Source of the DNA: Adineta ricciae
Lineage: Eukaryota > Rotifera > Eurotatoria > Adinetida > Adinetidae
NCBI GenBank assembly: GCA_905250025.1
Contig: CAJNOJ010000329.1
Span: forward strand, 1 to 64,000
Length of the DNA stretch: 64,000 nt
Reading direction: 5' to 3'
Part shown: piece after piece, positions 47,652 through 57,766 of the stretch
Layout: each line of letters begins with the position of its first letter
Numbering within the stretch: position 1 is the first letter of the stretch
Position numbers and translations under genes: made by a program
Notes under the pieces: generated by a model
Told to the model about the DNA's origin: nothing
Seen by the model: only the letters and a program-made list of their open reading frames with translations
The model's database searches: none

Positions 47652-47876
47652 CCCAGGTCGAACAATCCCATACTCGGATCCCATCGGGTGCAATATAAGA
47701 TTTTATCAGATCCTACAGGAATTCGACAGATCCGATGAAATCCTAGTGACGGAATCGCATTAGATTCCGTCCGTCTCGGATCCGAAACATGGATTTCCTG
47801 GATTTTTCTAGTCGGATTCCAATGCAATTTCGTTTCCAGGAATCCGATCGGATCCAGTATCGGATTTGTTGACGGG
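47652..47876. mobile_element. MITE-like palindromic element, copy 1
   Basis: The left edge cccaggtcgaacaatcc and the inverted right edge cccgtcaacaaatccg match imperfectly over about 35 bp. The inside is a chain of short ggatcc/ggattcc-like words and has no ORF. The same terminal motif occurs at 49222 and 57488/57766. Non-autonomous, and richer in G+C than its surroundings. Confidence 0.55.
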
Positions 47877-47961
47877 TCAATATAGGAGAAATTCATATAT
47901 TGCATTTATTGGAATGTGTGAATTTTACTTATATCAGAATACTTAATTTATAGATTTTTAT

Positions 47962-48081
47962 TTTTTATTGTTATTTTTATTTTTTCGCATTGAAATAATG
48001 ATAAGAAGCAAGATTTAGAGTTGAGCCATTTGAAAATGAACTCTAACAAGTTCGAAATCTATTATGGCAGTTTCTACTCAC
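47962..48081. repeat. direct repeat, right copy
   Basis: See 47512-47629. It lies just before the 3' end of the methyltransferase gene. Confidence 0.75.
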
Positions 48082-48147
48082 GGTAATTACGATAAGTCCT
48101 TTATGAAAAATCTATATTAACCGTAGTCTTTTCGTTATCTGTTACAG

Positions 48148-49050
48148 TTATGCACAGCATAATAATGGTACAAGTGCTTTCTTGCATTTATAACGCCAAT
48201 AAAATGCGTAATTATTTTTCAATGATGGATTATCAAGCCATTCTTCAAATTTTTCTTGATGTTCTTTTGGTAGTTGTTTTAAGAAATTGAGCCTGTCTTC
48301 TCTTGTTTTATGCAATGCTAAAACGACATTTTCGGTAATGTCAACCTGTTCGATTATCTCCAAACCAGATGTTTTAAATTGTTCAAGAACTACATTTTCT
48401 TGCCCAGAATCTCTGAAGTCCGCCCATAAAAAATATCCACCCGGTTTTAATACGCGATAAACTTCGCTTAGAAAGCGTTCCATTGATGGGTAACAATGTG
48501 ATGATTCGACATTAATCACAACATCAAATGAATCATTCAGACACGATAAATGCTCGGCGTTTCCCTGTTCAAAACGAAGATTCGGTATGTGCGAATGAAT
48601 CTTCTGACAGAGTTCGATTCCAGACTCTGAATAATCGACTCCAAGTATAGAATGTGGCATTAATGTGCGTGATATCCATGCGCATCCGCCACCACGCCCA
48701 CAGCCAACTTCAAGCACATCCAAGTTTTGTAAGACAATATCATCAACAACAGCAGCATATAGTAGAATCGAATAGTATGAAGCAGTATTGTGATTGATAT
48801 TTGTTACATTAATTTTTTTCATATCAGTATTTTTGTTTAAAAAACCGTAATTCATTAAAGTCCAATCTTCCCATGGAAACGTTTCAGCCAAATAATTATA
48901 AATACTCCGTGAATTTGATGATATATCACCGGTATCGTTAAAAATCCGGTACAAGTCCAATGTTGTTGGCAGTGATGTGTCTGAAGAAGTCGACGAGTCA
49001 GCAACATTTGAAACGTCTTCTGACGGTTGATTCTTCTTAGTCGAAATCAT
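48148..49050 (-). CDS. class I SAM-dependent methyltransferase, intronless
   Basis: Intact 300-residue ORF in one exon. Motif I is LEVGCGRGGG (residues 113-122), the acidic end of beta-2 is GVDYSESG (137-144), post-I/II is FDVVINVESSHCYP (175-188), and motif III is RVLKPGGYFLWADF (199-212). The N-terminal 'FPWEDWTLMNYGF' (59-70) recalls a group of bacterial small-molecule and lipid methyltransferases. There is no signal peptide or membrane segment. Residues 1-45 are a Ser/Thr/Asp-rich leader. In a region where other genes have introns, an intronless bacterial-looking enzyme is a candidate for horizontal gain, which is well documented in bdelloids, but this needs a tree. It sits between transposon remnants. 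Substrate unknown. Confidence 0.8.
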   Translation of the reverse strand: MISTKKNQPSEDVSNVADSSTSSDTSLPTTLDLYRIFNDTGDISSNSRSIYNYLAETFPWEDWTLMNYGFLNKNTDMKKINVTNINHNTASYYSILLYAAVVDDIVLQNLDVLEVGCGRGGGCAWISRTLMPHSILGVDYSESGIELCQKIHSHIPNLRFEQGNAEHLSCLNDSFDVVINVESSHCYPSMERFLSEVYRVLKPGGYFLWADFRDSGQENVVLEQFKTSGLEIIEQVDITENVVLALHKTREDRLNFLKQLPKEHQEKFEEWLDNPSLKNNYAFYWRYKCKKALVPLLCCA

Positions 49051-49154
49051 CTTCTGATGCGTTAAATGCCTCGGCTAGCGACGCCAAATTAAATATAAAA
49101 TAAGCTAGTTTGAAAAAATATTAAGAGACAGTCCACGGCTCATTCGAGCATTGC

Positions 49155-49280
49155 CGCATCGGCGGGCCAGAGGGGGGGGGGGGGCGGGGGGGGCAATTGC
49201 CCCCCTGAAAAATTTTTGGCACCCAGGTCAACAAATCCGATCCTGGGTCCGATCGGGTCTTACCGGATCCGCCCACCTGA
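49155..49280. repeat. G tract, palindrome and start of a MITE-like element (copy 2, cut by the gap)
   Basis: Long G runs (49170-49192) and the palindrome gggggcaattgccccc are followed by cccaggtcaacaaatccg (49222-49239), the terminal motif of the element at 47652. The rest is lost in the gap. The low-complexity sequence may be unreliable. Confidence 0.45.
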
Positions 49281-49380
49281 NNNNNNNNNNNNNNNNNNNN
49301 NNNNNNNNNNNNNNNNNNNNNNNNNNNNNNNNNNNNNNNNNNNNNNNNNNNNNNNNNNNNNNNNNNNNNNNNNNNNNNNN
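49281..49380. other. assembly gap (100 N)
   Basis: Exactly 100 N, the conventional length for a gap of unknown size. The joins on either side are not proven. Confidence 0.98.
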
Positions 49381-49511
49381 TTTTCGGCGCCCGCCCGCGT
49401 GCGCGCCGGGGGCTTCCCCCGCGCCGCCCCCCCGCGGGGGGGCGGGGGGGCGCTGGGTCCAAATTTCTGCCCCTACACACTTCAACACTCTCTTTCAGAT
49501 CGTGTTTCACA
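49381..49511 (-). repeat. third copy of the Helentron 5' end, next to an unusually GC-rich stretch
   Basis: 49455-49511 is the last ~57 bp of the Helentron 5' terminus, identical to copy B apart from single bases, and ends in GATCGTGTTTCACA (49498-49511). The preceding 75 bp are almost only G and C, unlike anything else in the window. On the right, host LDLRA sequence resumes at once. Confidence 0.7.
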
Positions 49512-51722
49512 AAAGCAGCGCAATGTTCTCTTCGCAGTGAGCGTAAAATTACATTTGAAGCGTTGTACAGATCAAGTATGACAGAGCTTCTCTTCGATGG
49601 ACAATTTGATTGCTTGGACGGCAGCGGTGAGCAATTGAAATTAGATCAACAGCTATGTTATCAAACTCTGTCTATGAACTGTGAAGAACATTTACCTTGT
49701 GCTGACTTAATCCGTCTCTACATCAGATTAAAGAAGGAAATTTCGCATCAGCAACCGTTTGATATAAAACATGAACTAACGAAAAAATGTAAAACTACAG
49801 ATAAATTGATTCCGATTTATAAATACCCACACTTCTTTTCGCCAATGCTTTCCGACATAGGTCCATCCCATTCGATGGTTTATTCGGAATAAAATTAAAA
49901 ACGAACCCGTGTGAAGGACATCCTCAGAATTTTTATCAATGCCCAAATTCAACTCGGTGTATTTCAAAATATCGACTGTTAGATGGCTATTTACACTGTC
50001 TAGATGGGTCAGATGAAAACGTCCAAATCAATGATAATGATGTGTTTCTACACGATCGATATCAGTGTAAAACTGTTCCAGAAAAGATTATGCTACATCT
50101 GATCGATGAGTGCCAGTATTTTGAACAGATAGATTTGAATTAACTAGTTAAGTTTCGGAGTTATAGGTAATGGGCAAGCGGACTGTGCTGATGGTTCAGA
50201 TGAGGAGTACCAACAGGTTAACTGGAAATCTATCCCATGTGCAGAAGCAAATGATGCAGGTTGTCAACTACTTCAACAAGCTAACGACATGACTTTAGTT
50301 AATAATGAATTCACATTCAAATATCAAGATCTTTGTAATTCTTTCTGGCATGCGCGCCATATGGCATCGATGAAATGTCCACCGAACTGGAGCCAATATG
50401 ATCGAAATGATACAGCATTACAAAATGGGAATTGTATTCCCCCGCGTAGTATTTGCGATGATGAATGGAATGCTATCGATGGGTGTGTCAAAATGTCACA
50501 ACATGGAACTTGATCGACATTAAGATGAAGCATCATTTGCTTGCAGATGGAAAAGTTGATTGTTTAGGAGGTCAAGATGAATCCAACAGATACTGTCAGC
50601 ATCCCGCGAATCTATTAACTAAACGCTATTGCAAGCCAGGAATATTTGATTGTGCATTATGTATATCTAGGACCAAATGCAAATTTTCACGATCCAGCCT
50701 GTTCAAAAGGAAAAGTACTCGCTGCAATAAACTTAAAGAATGCCCTCGGTATGGCTCCGATGAACAAACATGTCATGCTCCAGTAACTTCGAAAGATAAA
50801 TATTCGACGAAGGCTAAGAAAGCTGTTGTTAAAATTACGAAGTCCGACAACGAAGACTATGATTATACTATTGATGATCAGTTTGTCTGGGCTTGTGATT
50901 GTGGGATACCAATTGAAGTGATAAGATCCAGAACATTACAATTTGTTTGTCTATGTCCATCAAGCTCATGGCGCTCAATCCGGCAATAGAGAACTTCAAC
51001 AGTATAAGAGTCGTAATATCTCCTCAATATCAACATAGAATAATTGATCATATGAAACTATCATTCGATTGGACAGCATGACCGTTAAAAACAAAACAAC
51101 GGTTTCGTCTTCACTGTTGGTCAAAATCTAGTTAAACTATACAGTGTACATCGTCATCCAATCAAATATCCATTTCTACGAACTTTTCGTCTCGTTATCA
51201 TACTAAATCCAAAACGTTCGAAATCATGTTCGAATTCGATGATAAATTCTTGTGAAATTCATATTTAAAACTGTCATGTCATTGGCAGTGCAACGTTTTA
51301 TAATGGAATCGATCAATATAAAGATTTTCTGTGTCTTTGTCCGATTAATCGGTATGGTCTTTCGTCAAGCAAATCATGTTTAAATAATGGAATTACGTAT
51401 TTCGTGTTAGTAGATGTTTATGACGATGCTTTTATAGATTATATTTGCTGGTGTCCGACGAACTTTTTCGGAAACAGGTGAATCGAATCGAATAAGTCGA
51501 AAAGAACTGATGGACATGTCACTTTTTCTATTTGCAATAGGTGTGAATTGAAAACAAGACCGATGCGAATATTCTCACCCTTTTCTTCAGCAATAGCAAT
51601 GACGTTGCATATCAACTACCGAAATATGTATTCAAATGAATTAGTTATCTCCAATCAATACGTTGTGGCTATGCTCAATGCAACAATTAGTTCGCCATAT
51701 CATTATGGGGATCATTTATAAA
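49512..51722. repeat. tandem segmental duplication, copy 2, right part
   Basis: Aligns with about 16913-19860 of copy 1, with about 370 bp missing after cttctcttcga (49590). This restores the continuity interrupted at 25194. Beyond about 51722 the sequence is unique. Confidence 0.8.
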
Positions 51723-53093
51723 TTATAGTATTTATCTTTTATTTGACTTTGCACAACGTTTTTATCATTTGTCAGACATGGACACTTATACATTTAATGA
51801 AACCAATCGATGTCTTCATGTTCGAGAACTTGATAATTTGGCTCCATCGGATAAACGTAGCTACGATTCAATTATTAATTTAATACTATTTTTGAAGCGA
51901 TATCATCAGGCATGTCGAAATTCTGACGTTCGGTGTTTTTATGATGAACAATTATATATGTGCTTATGTGATTTCAAGCATCGGTCAGCACTTTGCTATA
52001 AATACGATTTTCAGTATGATCAATGCGAATTTTGTAAGGAATTTATTGAAGGATCTTTCTGATTGAATTCTTTAGTTTTCAGGCTTAAATGGTGGTTTGT
52101 GTATTTATCGGAATAAATTGAAAAATCGTTTTAATTATGTATGTCAATGTCAACAATGCTCTTATGGTTCGTTATGTCAATACAGAATAGCGCAATTTGG
52201 CTATTCATTATGGAAACTCTATTAGCATAAAACGATCAGACGGACGAGAGTGAGTCAGTAGAAAATATTTCATCAACATCGGCAAGAATCTATCTAATTT
52301 TATCGATTCTCATGTTTTCTATTGGTTTACTAAGTAACCTATTTTCAATAATAACTCTCTTACACTCAACACTTCTTCGTAGATTTCTTGTTTACATTCT
52401 CACATTCACGTGTATTGCCAATCAAATAATGCTGCTTAGTCTTGTCGTACAAATAATTTATATCCGTTTGAATAATTCATCTAAGGTCAATAATATTTTA
52501 TGTAAATCAGCATCCTATACAATTAATGCGTTTACATTTATAAGTAAATGGTCAACAGCATACATTAATATTCTCCGCCTTCGACAATCTAAGCAAGTGC
52601 CAACTAATGCTGTTCGACGTCCTAACATCAAACAAAAAGTATTCATATTTGCCTTTGCCTCTCAGCACACTTTCTCCGTTTTACATAGATATTTTTATTC
52701 ATGATGTTGATTTTTATTCACCATCTCATTCCGTTTTTTCTGAATAGTTATTCAATCGGCAAACTAATTTATACAGTGTCGAAAAGTAAATCAAAATTGC
52801 AGAAAGAGAATGTATTATTATTTTGCGTGTACAACGAAATACAAAAACTAAAAGAACAATGTCTCGGATCGTTCTTAATGACTGTTTCCTCGTTACCACA
52901 ACCTATTATTGGCTTTGTCGTGAATTGCAATACTAGTTACTTTTTCTCATATATTTCCCATATGACTTTTTTCCCACTTTTCATTTACCCATCATCGATT
53001 TACAGACAAGCCTTTCAAAAATCATCTATTATATGGTGGATTAAAACACATTCATCTCAATTAACAAACCTTATTGGCACGCGCTTACATTGA
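49512..53093 (+). pseudogene. LDLRA/EGF/7TM receptor gene, copy 2, 3' part, broken
   Basis: Same modules as copy 1: LDLRA 'FDCLDGSGEQ' near 49610, 'HCLDGSDEN' near 50000, 'ADCADGSDEEY' near 50180, 'SICDDEWN' near 50460, and EGF-like 'FVCLCPSSS'. Then there is an extra Cys-rich part (51769-52062) and a seven-helix region: 'IYLILSILMFSIGLLSNLFS' at about 52290-52350, 'FLVYILTFTCIANQIMLLSL', and, after a frameshift near 52690, 'LIFIHHLIPFFLNSYSIGKL' and a last helix near 52950. LDLRA/EGF ectodomains on rhodopsin-like 7TM cores are a bdelloid theme. A stop/frameshift near 50512, a frameshift in the 7TM part and separation from its 5' end by 24 kb make it a pseudogene. Confidence 0.65.
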
Positions 53094-53250
53094 AAGTTTG
53101 AGTCAAGCTTGGCGTGTCAGTGGATGCATCTTCTATATTTAAATAATTAATTATAATAATAAATACTACTGTTCAATAGTGATTATGTATAAGCAAAATC
53201 TATAAAATGAAAGTTTTTTTATTTTGAAAAATCGAATCGAATACGTTTCG

Positions 53251-55069
53251 TTAGCCATTCACTTTCGTTGTTAGTGCACGTCCAAAATCGATATCAACGT
53301 TAGATAGAAGATTCAACGTACGCTGAATGACATTTTTGTCAGTACATTGTGATAAACTTCGGGCAATATTGTTGATCAAATGCGCACGACCTTGGCTGTC
53401 CAACACATGCTACAAACAGAAAATTATTCCGTATTTTCTTAGAATATAAAAGGAATCAAAGTCGTACTCGATAGAAGTTACGTGGTTGGTAAAAATCATC
53501 TTCAAAGGGCATATTTCCAGGTCCAGCATGAGCATTGTGTTTAGCCACTGCTTGTTCATTATTAAGACTGTCAGGGTGTACTGTAAGGTAGTCTATAATG
53601 TTTGAATGAAATTAGTATGCTGAGATTTACCTTTTCGAAAATTATGATTCGTTTCTGGATTATTGACAGGAATGAGTCGACTGTTTGGGCCGAGTCGACG
53701 TTGCTGCGCATCGATGTAGGCAGATATACGCATCTAAAAAAGAGTTATCTGATTGCCTGTGCTATGCAGCATGTTCGAAGTGCATACTCGCAATATTTGA
53801 TCAGGCGATACATCGATACCAGGCGGTAAATTGGCAGGAGTAAAAGCCGCTTGCTCAATTTGAGAAGCGTAATTAGTCGGATTTTCGTTTAGTATTAGTT
53901 TACCCACTTTACGTAAAGGGTATAGTTTGTGCGAGAATATTTTCGTCATATCAAATGCATTAAATGGACACAATTTGGCTTGCTCATCAGTCATGACCTT
54001 ATGGCGCTCAAAGTAACGTACGTGTGTATAAAACATGTGGCAAATGACTTACTTGAATGTACAGTGTCCAACTGGGATAATTCTTTGCAGCGATTGCCTC
54101 GGATAAATCAGCTTCCGACAAAGTTGGATGTTCGCCTGGCATCAGTTTCACTTTTCTCGTACCTCCGCTCCGGATGCACTGATCGCACTACGAAATGAAA
54201 TACGATCAACAGGTTAAATGCATTACAAATGGTGGTTACTGGATAGTTACCCGAAAGTGAAACTTAACCCAGACATATTCATTCTTATTGTTGATCATTT
54301 TGAATGTATGTGCACCATATCCGTTTATAAATCGAAAGCTGTCGGGTACGCCACGGTCAGAGTTAATCATAATGATCTACATTGATGAGCGTCGACAAAA
54401 GAAAAGAATTTAAAGAATGCGATTATACGTGCTTGATGCACAGTTTCAACATGATTCGCTATGAAGTTCCAGTATACATTGGGATCTTTCATGTTTGTTT
54501 GCGGATTACGTTTCAGCGCACGAGCCAATTCAGGAAACTTAAAGCAAACGAATGAAATATAGCTGACAACGATGACAACAACAACAACAACAAATTCGTA
54601 CTAAAATCGGATTTCGAATGAAGAACACAGGCGAACTGGTAGTAACTAAATCCCAAATACCTGTCATAGATAATATATTGATGGTTTTATTTCAATCCAT
54701 GAAAGAGTATACCCTCATCAGTGTACATCTTGACTGCAAAACCACGTGCTTCATGAATTGTGTCAACGGGGCCGCTACTGTCAGCTAGAAAGGAAACAGA
54801 CTTACATTTAATACGTCAATCAATAAAACATTTGTCATCTACTTACGACCAAGTGAAAAACGAGCTAGAACACGAGTCTTTTGACCCACCTTGAACACCT
54901 TGGCTTTGCAGACGTCAGAAATATCATCGGTCGCTTCGAATACACCAAAAGCACCGATACTAGATAAGAAATATATCAAATCGACCTACTTCTTTTCTCA
55001 AAGAATAAAGTTGTACACAACGAACCCTTTGGCGTGTACAACTCTATCGGGAACATTCTGACGGCTCAT
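53251..55069 (-). CDS. catalase (heme, KatE/CAT family), multi-exon, N-terminally short and without the active-site Asn
   Basis: Minus-strand exons with short introns read as a monofunctional catalase. 55069-55026 is [15 protein letters not shown] (catalytic His12), 54959-54847 is [20 protein letters not shown], and 54784-54713 is [16 protein letters not shown]. Then come [18 protein letters not shown] (about 54665-54605), [12 protein letters not shown] (about 54540-54430), [20 protein letters not shown] (about 54370), [10 protein letters not shown] (about 54080), [14 protein letters not shown], and [13 protein letters not shown] with the heme-ligand Tyr (about 53720). The tail ends ...[12 protein letters not shown] at 53251. 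Two oddities: an in-frame TAA stands directly before the first ATG, so the usual ~60 residues before the catalytic His are missing, and the 'V-G-N-N-T-P' block is V-T-T-S-S-P, so the active-site Asn is gone. It may be a non-catalytic descendant or a decaying gene. Confidence 0.8.
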
Positions 55070-55741
55070 TTATGAAGGTTCGTGTTGGGCAATGGATGAA
55101 ATGCGTCAAATAGAGTTCTTCTGTGTTTATTAACGTCGAACCAAGAAATTAATAAATAATCTAGAATAGCTAAGAATAATAGATATCATTGGCACTCTCT
55201 TGAATGCTTCTTGGTTACACACAAGTCAATTGGCGTGTGTGCCTATTCATTTGTATTATTCATAGATTATAATATAAATATCGACTTCGTCTTATTGCTA
55301 AAGTACTTACCAATGAAAAACGATCTGTTATTCAAATTTTTGTTGAAAATGTGTGCGAGTCAAAACGTTGATATTGTAGTGTAAATATGTAATTGATTTC
55401 GAAGAGACATCGATAAAAAGAAAAGGCCTTCAATACGTGCACTCAGGTATGACAAACACAAATATTGATGTTTATATCCTTCATGGACATTTGAAATACC
55501 GTTTGTTATGACAGGCGTCGCTAAGACCGAAGAAAAGAATGTTTTTATTTCACATGGATCATACTCAATTGCTCACAACAATGCCTTATTTTCGAATAGT
55601 TTTGTTATTTATTACTACGACGATGAGAATTAGTAGAACTACCCTTCTTCCAAACTGTTAACGATTGTATTATACCATAACCATCATCAAAGTATAGAGA
55701 AAGATCAGTCAATAGAGTAATAGGGATTTCTTACTAGTAGA
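55070..55741. other. intergenic, upstream of the catalase
   Basis: No intact exon for the missing catalase N-terminus was found here. 'TLFDAFHPLPNT' (minus, about 55080-55125) may be a remnant but is out of frame. Otherwise nothing is seen. Confidence 0.45.
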
Positions 55742-56614
55742 CATGAAATCAGTTTTCTTTCTTGAGAATATCTTTGATTGGTTTGAAAAACCGCATACTT
55801 CGTGGATCAATCGCCAACATATTTACGTCCAACTGATTACATATATGAGCAAACGCTAAATGGTATGAAGAAGAAGCGCACGGGAGACTACCACCCATAC
55901 CTAGCATATCAAAAGACAAAGTATTTCGGATCTGATTTTACGACAACTACACCTTTATAACCAAACGTATCTTCGCTCAGTACATTGAAAAGATTATCAT
56001 ACAAATGAAACCCACTTCTTGCAAATGTTGATACTATGCCAAAGATGGCTTGATCGACTTCGTTCCCATGTGCTACATTCTCGTATGAACATTTGAAACA
56101 CCGTTAACAGCGGGCAAGACGGCATAATGTAGTCGAGGATCATTGAAAACATAATTCTCACTATTGGCTGATTGCATAGGAAAAGCATCGTTGCATGTGA
56201 TAGCTGTCGCCACAATTGGCACTATCGGAGGAAGATTGGTACCGACTGCATTATTCTTAAAGCAGAATAGAAGTTTTTATCAATAAGCGCTGCTCAACTT
56301 ATCGATTATCTTATTTCTTTTATAATGAGAGGAGCAACAGGTGCTTCAATTTCGTCATTAGGTATTCTTACGTAAAAGTCCGAATCTAATTCATCAACTA
56401 GAAATCCAATTGTGTAAGCATGGTAGTCGTGATCTGATCCAGGTTTCCAATAGTATTTCTGAGCTGCTAATAGAAAAGTCATTTCGTTCCAATCATATAG
56501 ATCAGTAGTCGTAAGATCTTGATCAACGCATGGGATATTAGCACGATAAGCGAGAATATCGCTCACTGATATATTCCTCAATAAAAATATGACAAAAAAA
56601 AACAGAGCTCTCAT
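55742..56614 (-). pseudogene. secreted protein of unknown family, frameshifted
   Basis: ATG 56614 gives a signal peptide (MRALFFFVIFLLRNISVSD). The mature sequence (YDWNEMTFLLAAQKYYWKPG ... DFYVRIPNDEIEAPVAPL) runs to about 56306. After a small intron 'NNAVGTNLPPIVPIVATAI' continues to 'VLPAVNGVSN'. A 1-2 nt indel near 56095 then breaks the frame. The next frame reads 'YENVAHGNEVDQAIFGIVST' and 'FHLYDNLFNVLSEDTFGYKG' and stops at about 55918. A later fragment runs to about 55760. No known domain. The long co-linear readable frames suggest recent loss, or a sequencing error at one base. Confidence 0.5.
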
Positions 56615-56815
56615 AGAAATTGCATGTGTATTTGCTTTCCATTGGCACCAAACTCGGTCCAATACTGAGCAACAAGCGCTTCGTAATCAAGCCAACCTTT
56701 CTCGACGCATAGCGCAACAGCTGCACAGTATCGGGTGTATAGGGCTCTTGCTCGATCCAACACCAAGCCCATCGTTTAAATTTTGCTCGAAAACTGCACT
56801 TACTCTCTCTCATAC
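56545..56815 (-). repeat. 270-bp direct repeat, left copy
   Basis: Very similar (about 96% by eye) to 59349-59617. It contains the first exon of the secreted-protein gene and the 53-codon ORF before it. The two copies bracket the MITE-like element and the GPCR gene. Confidence 0.85.
56611..56772 (-). CDS. 53-residue ORF overlapping the next start codon by ATGA
   Basis: MGLVLDRARALYTRYCAAVA ... GWLDYEALVAQYW ... MQFL. Its TGA overlaps the ATG of the secreted-protein ORF (atga at 56611-56614). The second copy (59417-59578) keeps this frame with only conservative changes, although the following secreted-protein frame is broken there. It has no known domain and is predicted to be helical. It could be an upstream ORF, or the end of a larger lost gene. 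Confidence 0.35.
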   Translation of the reverse strand: MGLVLDRARALYTRYCAAVALCVEKGWLDYEALVAQYWTEFGANGKQIHMQFL

Positions 56816-57487
56816 TGCGGCTACGCGGCCAACTACGTTACTATTATTGTTTGACGACATAGGGATTATCGCAGGTATAAAAGTTTTGAAGAAACATGAT
56901 TGATACTTCTTCGAGCTTCGAGAGTAAGCTCTGCGGATTGTCAACTTTCTAAATTGAAGAAAACAATAAAATATGTACTGCAAATCACACAGTTTTGACA
57001 AGTTTCGATTAAAAACCGACTCAATATGAACAAGATGCTTTTGTATATGAAAAAATCACAAATCCTTATTATGTATCAACGGCTAGCTGTGAAACACAGC
57101 TCACACTGGACAACTACTCACTGACAAATGCCTGATTGGTTCGTTTCATGAAAAAAAGAACAATCTTTGCTTTCTATGAACTACAATGCGTGACACAGTG
57201 TCATGATTCATCTGAGGACTAGTGACAATCGCAGTGTCTTATGCGTTTTTCAAACCGTTTGAACATGTTCAGCACCAGAAGAATTCTTTCAGAAAAGGGT
57301 CGGCGAATTCGAAGGATGAACGTTACTTTCCGTAATATAAGTGCAAATTTTCTTTTCAACTGTACTATAAAATACTTTTTTTGTTTCACATTTCTTATTC
57401 GTACTCGTTTATACTCATTATTTCCTTGTTTAAAGAGTAGTTAAAGGTAATACATTTTATTTCTCTTCTCTCATGTAGTTGCTCATT
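56816..57487. other. intergenic, no convincing gene
   Basis: Only short overlapping ORFs (for example 57241-57444), with no domain. Confidence 0.5.
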
Positions 57488-57766
57488 CCCAGGACAATGG
57501 TTCCTGGAAGCAGGATTCCATGAATTTCCGACGAAATCCTTGAGGAAACTTGCCGGTTCCAGGCAGAATCCGCTCGGAAAATGCCAGGAATTCAATGGAG
57601 AAATGAGACGACCGTATCCGGCTACCAGTTCTGAGATGTTCCTGTCGGTTCCGGGCCAAACTAGATGAATCCGGTCACCAGATCCGTTCAACCGGAATAC
57701 TGCTTCCATGAAATCTCCGAAATACCACGGAACCGGCCGTTTCTATGCCGGATTGTTCGACCTGGG
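57488..57766. mobile_element. MITE-like palindromic element, copy 3
   Basis: Edges are cccaggacaatgg (left) and, inverted, cccaggtcgaacaatccgg (right). The right edge matches the left edge of the element at 47652 for 17 bases. The inside is rich in ttcc/ggaa words (ttcctggaa, ccggttcc). No ORF. Confidence 0.5.

Noticed and set aside
47591-47905. 104-aa minus-strand ORF (and 64-aa plus-strand ORF) in the MITE-like element
   Set aside because: The inside of the element is palindromic word repeats; both strands stay open by composition, with no domain.
49121-49581. ORFs of about 86-129 residues spanning the gap
   Set aside because: They run through 100 N and GC-rich low-complexity sequence, so are meaningless.
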